Source: Acidobacteriota bacterium (GTDB taxonomy: Bacteria; Acidobacteriota; Terriglobia; Terriglobales; Acidobacteriaceae). From it: 16,148 nt of DNA. The stretch is from contig JAJZJJ010000011.1 of NCBI GenBank assembly GCA_021810175.1, forward strand, positions 1 through 16,148. The letters are read 5' to 3'. Within the stretch, counting starts at the first letter, position 1, and each line of letters starts with the position of its first letter. The position numbers and the translations under genes are program-made. The notes beneath the pieces are model-generated. The model was not told where the DNA came from, searched no databases, and saw nothing but the letters and a program-made list of their open reading frames with translations. Positions 13,240-16,148 of the stretch are shown here, piece after piece.

Positions 13240-13761
13240 CTACCCTGCGATCTTCACGAGTTGCTCGGCCTGCAGCCTTGGCCCAAGGATGGAAACCTTC
13301 GGCACCTCGCCCCGCGCCATGGCGATTTCATCACACCGGTACAGGCGTGGGCAGTTCTGGCAGTCCTTGAAGATCTTGTCCGGCAGAGCCGCGCGATCTT
13401 CAACCGTCCGGAACCCATAGCGGTAGAAGAAATCCGGAATGCGCGTAAACAGGCAGATGCAGCCCACGCCATGCTGATCCGCTTCATTCATCAGCGAGAA
13501 CAACACCTTGCCGCCCACCCCCCGGCTCTTCGCTTCCGGCTTCACCACAATCGACCGCACTTCGGCCAGATGCGGCCCATACAGGTGCAGTGCGCCGCAG
13601 CCGAGAAATACTCCTGCGTCGCTCTCGGCGACGGTGAAATCCCGCACGTTTTCGCAAATCTCCGCGTACGTGCGCCCCAGCAGCGTGCCATCTGGTGACA
13701 GGCTGTTCACCAGCTCATAGATGTTCGTTGCGTCCTGAAGGCGGGCCTTACGAATCTGCAT
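13240..13761 (-). CDS. argA: N-acetylglutamate synthase, short GNAT type
   Basis: Likely acetylates glutamate with acetyl-CoA, the first step of arginine synthesis. At 173 residues it is a single GNAT domain without the amino-acid-kinase domain of E. coli ArgA, like the stand-alone synthases typified by Mycobacterium tuberculosis Rv2747. Visible: VRSIVVKPEAKSRGVGGKVL with the acetyl-CoA loop at 78-83, the FTRIPDFFYRYGF segment at 105-117, and the family-typical LPDKIFKDCQNCPRLYRCDEI with three cysteines (C134, C137, C143). The ATG overlaps the argH end by 14 nt and has AGGTGAG just upstream, so it is translationally coupled to argH. The arginine context strongly supports the role over a generic acetyltransferase. 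It lacks the classic kinase-type arginine-feedback domain. Confidence 0.87.
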   Translation of the reverse strand: MQIRKARLQDATNIYELVNSLSPDGTLLGRTYAEICENVRDFTVAESDAGVFLGCGALHLYGPHLAEVRSIVVKPEAKSRGVGGKVLFSLMNEADQHGVGCICLFTRIPDFFYRYGFRTVEDRAALPDKIFKDCQNCPRLYRCDEIAMARGEVPKVSILGPRLQAEQLVKIAG

Positions 13762-15208
13762 GGCTCACCTCGCTTGCCGCATTCAGGCCCAGATCGGCGC
13801 GGCCCCGCACCTCGATCAGTTCGTTGACACGTTCCTGCAGGCCATCGAGCGACGCGCGTACCTGTGCTCGCGCTGTTCCACCCAGCACGTCGTGGCAGTC
13901 CAGTGTGGCTTCCAGGGTCACGGCTGCAAAAAAGTCTTCGTCAAATTCAGCCCCGAACTGCCGCAGCTCTTCGAGGGAAAGATCCCCCAGCTCGCAGCCC
14001 TTTTCCAGGCAGTACCGTACCGCATTTCCAATCTTTTCATGGGCGGTCCGGAAGGGAACTCCCTTGTGCACCAGGTAAGTGGCTGCGGCCATCGCATTCA
14101 TAAATCCCGTCTTACAGGCCTCCTGCATGCGCTCCGTGCGGAAACGCAACGCATGGGTGAACTTCGCCAGCAGGTGCAGCATCTGGTGTATCGCAATCGT
14201 GGCTTGGAACAGCGGTTCCTGGGTTTCCTGCAGGTCCTTGTTATAAGCCAGCGGCAATCCCTTCAGTTGCAGCGTCACAGCCTGCGCCGCGCCGTTGATG
14301 CGCCCCACCTTACCGCGTACCAGCTCGGTCAGGTCCGGATTCTTCTTCTGAGGCATCGCGCTCGATCCTGTCGAAAATGCCTCCGGCAGTTCGACAAAGC
14401 CGAATTCCGCCGTTGCAAACAGCGTGATCTCTTCCGCAAAGCGGCTCGCATGTAGCGCGATGATCGTGAGTGTCTGCAGAAACTCCACGACGAAGTCACG
14501 ATCGCTCGTAGCGTCCATGCTGTTCGGCGTAGGTCCGGCAAAACCCAGCGCCTGGGCCGCAATGCTGCGATCCAGCGCCAGCGTCGCGCCCGCTACCGCG
14601 CCCGAGCCAAGCGGGCAGTAATTCGCCCGGCGGATGCAGTCTTCCAGCCGCGAAACATCGCGCAGCAGCATCTCCGCGTAAGCCGTCAGCCAGTGTGCAA
14701 TCAGCACGGGTTCGGCGCGCTGCAGATGCGTATACGCTGGCATGACCGCCTCCCCGGCAGCCCTCGCCTTATTCAGAAGTATTTCGGCCCACGTCCCCAG
14801 ATAGCTTTGCAACATCTGCCCACGCGACCGCACATACAGCCGCAGATCGGTGGCAATCTGCTCATTACGGCTTCGGCCGGTATGCAGTTTCAGGCCAAGA
14901 TCCTGAACTGTGGCAACCAGTTGCAACTCCACAAAGTGGTGAATGTCTTCCGCTTGCTGGTTCGAGGCGACCCACGCCGGTCCGGAATTGTCCGCGGCAT
15001 GAAAGCGGCTCGCAATCAGGTCCAGCGCATTATGCAGAGCCTCACGCTCGTCCGGCGTTAGTACGCCGGCGGCTTCCAGCGCCAACGCGTGGGCCTTGCT
15101 GGCGGCCACTTCTTCCGGCAGCAACTGCCAGTCGAAGGGCAGGGAACGCTGCCATTGATCGAACAACGGGTCGAGTGGCTCGCGAAAGCGGCCGGACCAC
15201 ATCTTCAC
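13748..15208 (-). CDS. argH: Argininosuccinate lyase
   Basis: Splits argininosuccinate into arginine and fumarate, the last arginine step; a tetramer of the fumarase/aspartase superfamily. The 486 residues carry MWSGRF at the start, KLHTGRSRNEQ (107-117), PAYTHLQRAEP with catalytic H161, TSDRDFV (234-240) and the signature GSSAMPQKKN (281-290) with the catalytic Ser283 region. All key residues look intact. The GTG at 15208 overlaps the argF stop as GTGA and has a GAGG site 7 nt upstream. The ATG at 15202 is the alternative, with poorer spacing. It overlaps argA at its 3' end. argG, which makes its substrate, is not between argF and argH and must lie elsewhere. Confidence 0.97.
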   Translation of the reverse strand: MKMWSGRFREPLDPLFDQWQRSLPFDWQLLPEEVAASKAHALALEAAGVLTPDEREALHNALDLIASRFHAADNSGPAWVASNQQAEDIHHFVELQLVATVQDLGLKLHTGRSRNEQIATDLRLYVRSRGQMLQSYLGTWAEILLNKARAAGEAVMPAYTHLQRAEPVLIAHWLTAYAEMLLRDVSRLEDCIRRANYCPLGSGAVAGATLALDRSIAAQALGFAGPTPNSMDATSDRDFVVEFLQTLTIIALHASRFAEEITLFATAEFGFVELPEAFSTGSSAMPQKKNPDLTELVRGKVGRINGAAQAVTLQLKGLPLAYNKDLQETQEPLFQATIAIHQMLHLLAKFTHALRFRTERMQEACKTGFMNAMAAATYLVHKGVPFRTAHEKIGNAVRYCLEKGCELGDLSLEELRQFGAEFDEDFFAAVTLEATLDCHDVLGGTARAQVRASLDGLQERVNELIEVRGRADLGLNAASEVSHADS

Positions 15209-16148
15209 TTGAGCGCCTCTTTCCTTGCATCGAGCCGGTGCTGCGATGCTGCCTCTTTTCCTTTGCCGGCCAGTCCTCCAAGCAGCATCAGCATCAGCGC
15301 CTTCTGCGCGTGCATACGGTTTTCCGCTTGGTCGAAGACCACCGATTGCGGCCCGTCCAGCACCGCATCCGTCACCTCTGCATTGCGATGTGCTGGCAGG
15401 CAGTGCATGAACACGGCGTGAGGAGCAGCATGCGCCATGAGTTCCTCATTCACCTGGTAAGGCTTGAAAATAGGAGCCCGCTTGGTCGCCTCGTGCTCAA
15501 AGCCCATGCTGGTGCAGATGTCTGTATACACGGCATCCGTATCCGTTACGGCGGCTACCGGATCGTTGATCACCGAAATGTTCGAGCCGGTAATATTCCC
15601 GATCGATCGCGCCAGGGCCACCAGTTCGGCCTTGGGTGCATAGTTGCGAGGCGTGGCTACGGTGACGTGCATCCCCACCTGCGCTGCCGTGAGCATCAGT
15701 GAGTGGCAAACGTTGTTCCCATCGCCCACATACGTAAAGTGCATGCCCTTCAGCGAACCGAAGCGCTCCTGCAGCGTCATGAAATCGGCAAGCGCCTGGC
15801 ACGGATGCTCCAGATCGCTCAGCGCATTGATCACTGGGATCGATGCGTATTGCGCCATGTCCGTGATGGTGTCGTGCGCATAAGTGCGCAGCACCAGCAC
15901 CGAGGCCCAGCGCTCCAGATTATGCGCCATGTCGTACAGCGACTCACGCTCGCCGAGCGGCGACTGCGTCTGATCCACAAAGATGGCCGAGCCGCCGAGC
16001 GTGTTGATCGCCGTTTCAAAGGTCAGCCGCGTGCGCAGCGAGGCCTTCTCAAAAAACATCACAAGCTGCTTGGCATCGAGCGCCCAGCGAAAATCGCCGG
16101 GATGAGCCTTGACCGTATGCGCAAGGTCCAGAACCGCTGCGATTTCAC
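15205..16148 (-). CDS. argF: Ornithine carbamoyltransferase (5' partial)
   Basis: Transfers carbamoyl phosphate to ornithine to form citrulline. The 5' end lies past the window edge; the frame is open up to 16146, adding 28 residues before the GTG at 16062, so that codon is internal. Motifs: carbamoyl-phosphate loop FEKASLRTRLTFE (SLRTR in place of the common STRTR), INALSDLEHPCQALAD, the SMG loop DICTSMGFEHE, and FMHCLPAHRNAEVTD followed by DQAENRMHAQKALM. These fit ornithine rather than aspartate carbamoyltransferase. N-acetylornithine carbamoyltransferase was considered, but the HCLPAHR and AENR context is that of the ornithine enzyme. argH starts on the argF stop (4-nt overlap). Confidence 0.94.
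   Translation of the reverse strand, partial: EIAAVLDLAHTVKAHPGDFRWALDAKQLVMFFEKASLRTRLTFETAINTLGGSAIFVDQTQSPLGERESLYDMAHNLERWASVLVLRTYAHDTITDMAQYASIPVINALSDLEHPCQALADFMTLQERFGSLKGMHFTYVGDGNNVCHSLMLTAAQVGMHVTVATPRNYAPKAELVALARSIGNITGSNISVINDPVAAVTDTDAVYTDICTSMGFEHEATKRAPIFKPYQVNEELMAHAAPHAVFMHCLPAHRNAEVTDAVLDGPQSVVFDQAENRMHAQKALMLMLLGGLAGKGKEAASQHRLDARKEALK

Noticed and set aside
15205..16148. N-acetylornithine carbamoyltransferase in place of argF
   Set aside because: The HPCQ, SMG, HCLPAHR and AENR contexts match ornithine carbamoyltransferase. The SLRTR variant alone is not enough to switch the call.

Overview
The window is GC-rich chromosomal DNA, most likely from an acidobacterium of the Terriglobia/Acidobacteriaceae type. 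That placement is inference. It rests on the very large Oar-type TonB-dependent receptor with an N-terminal carboxypeptidase-regulatory-like domain, the secreted FecR/DUF6600-like protein, the N-terminally extended Hfq-like protein and the codon choice. No rRNA, tRNA, CRISPR array, transposase or phage gene is visible. Almost everything is core metabolism, DNA maintenance or cell envelope.

Layout: positions 1-8774 are read on the + strand. They hold the 3' 1278 codons of an outer-membrane TonB-dependent receptor, a double-hairpin terminator region, a DUF2076 protein with a repeat-rich tail, a small secreted transthyretin/carboxypeptidase-regulatory-like protein, thiG (thiazole synthase), ruvC (Holliday-junction resolvase) and a secreted FecR-domain protein with a Trp/Gly-rich DUF6600-like segment. 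Positions 8775-9279 are a roughly 500-base convergent intergenic region with two strong hairpins, a cluster of CGTA motifs and a short tandem repeat.

Positions 9280-16148 are read on the - strand. In transcription order they hold argF (5' end outside the window), argH, argA (short GNAT type), tmk, a cytochrome P450, holB, possibly a 59-codon small gene, and an Hfq-like gene. argF-argH-argA is a tightly overlapping translation-coupled block: N-acetylglutamate synthesis, citrulline formation and argininosuccinate cleavage. tmk and holB, often neighbours in bacteria because both serve DNA synthesis, are here separated by a P450 gene.

The most notable regulatory pattern is at the start codons. 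Four genes (the secreted transthyretin-like protein, thiG, tmk, holB) have no Shine-Dalgarno sequence but carry a TACNNT -10-like box exactly 6-7 nt before the start codon, the arrangement expected for leaderless mRNAs. Other genes (the FecR protein, P450, argA, the DUF2076 protein) have clear Shine-Dalgarno sites. This suggests mixed leaderless and leadered translation in one neighbourhood. I see no clear novel defence or mobile system; the unusual items are mainly the leaderless starts, the P450 inside the tmk/holB unit, the divergent Hfq-like protein and the structured convergent intergenic region.
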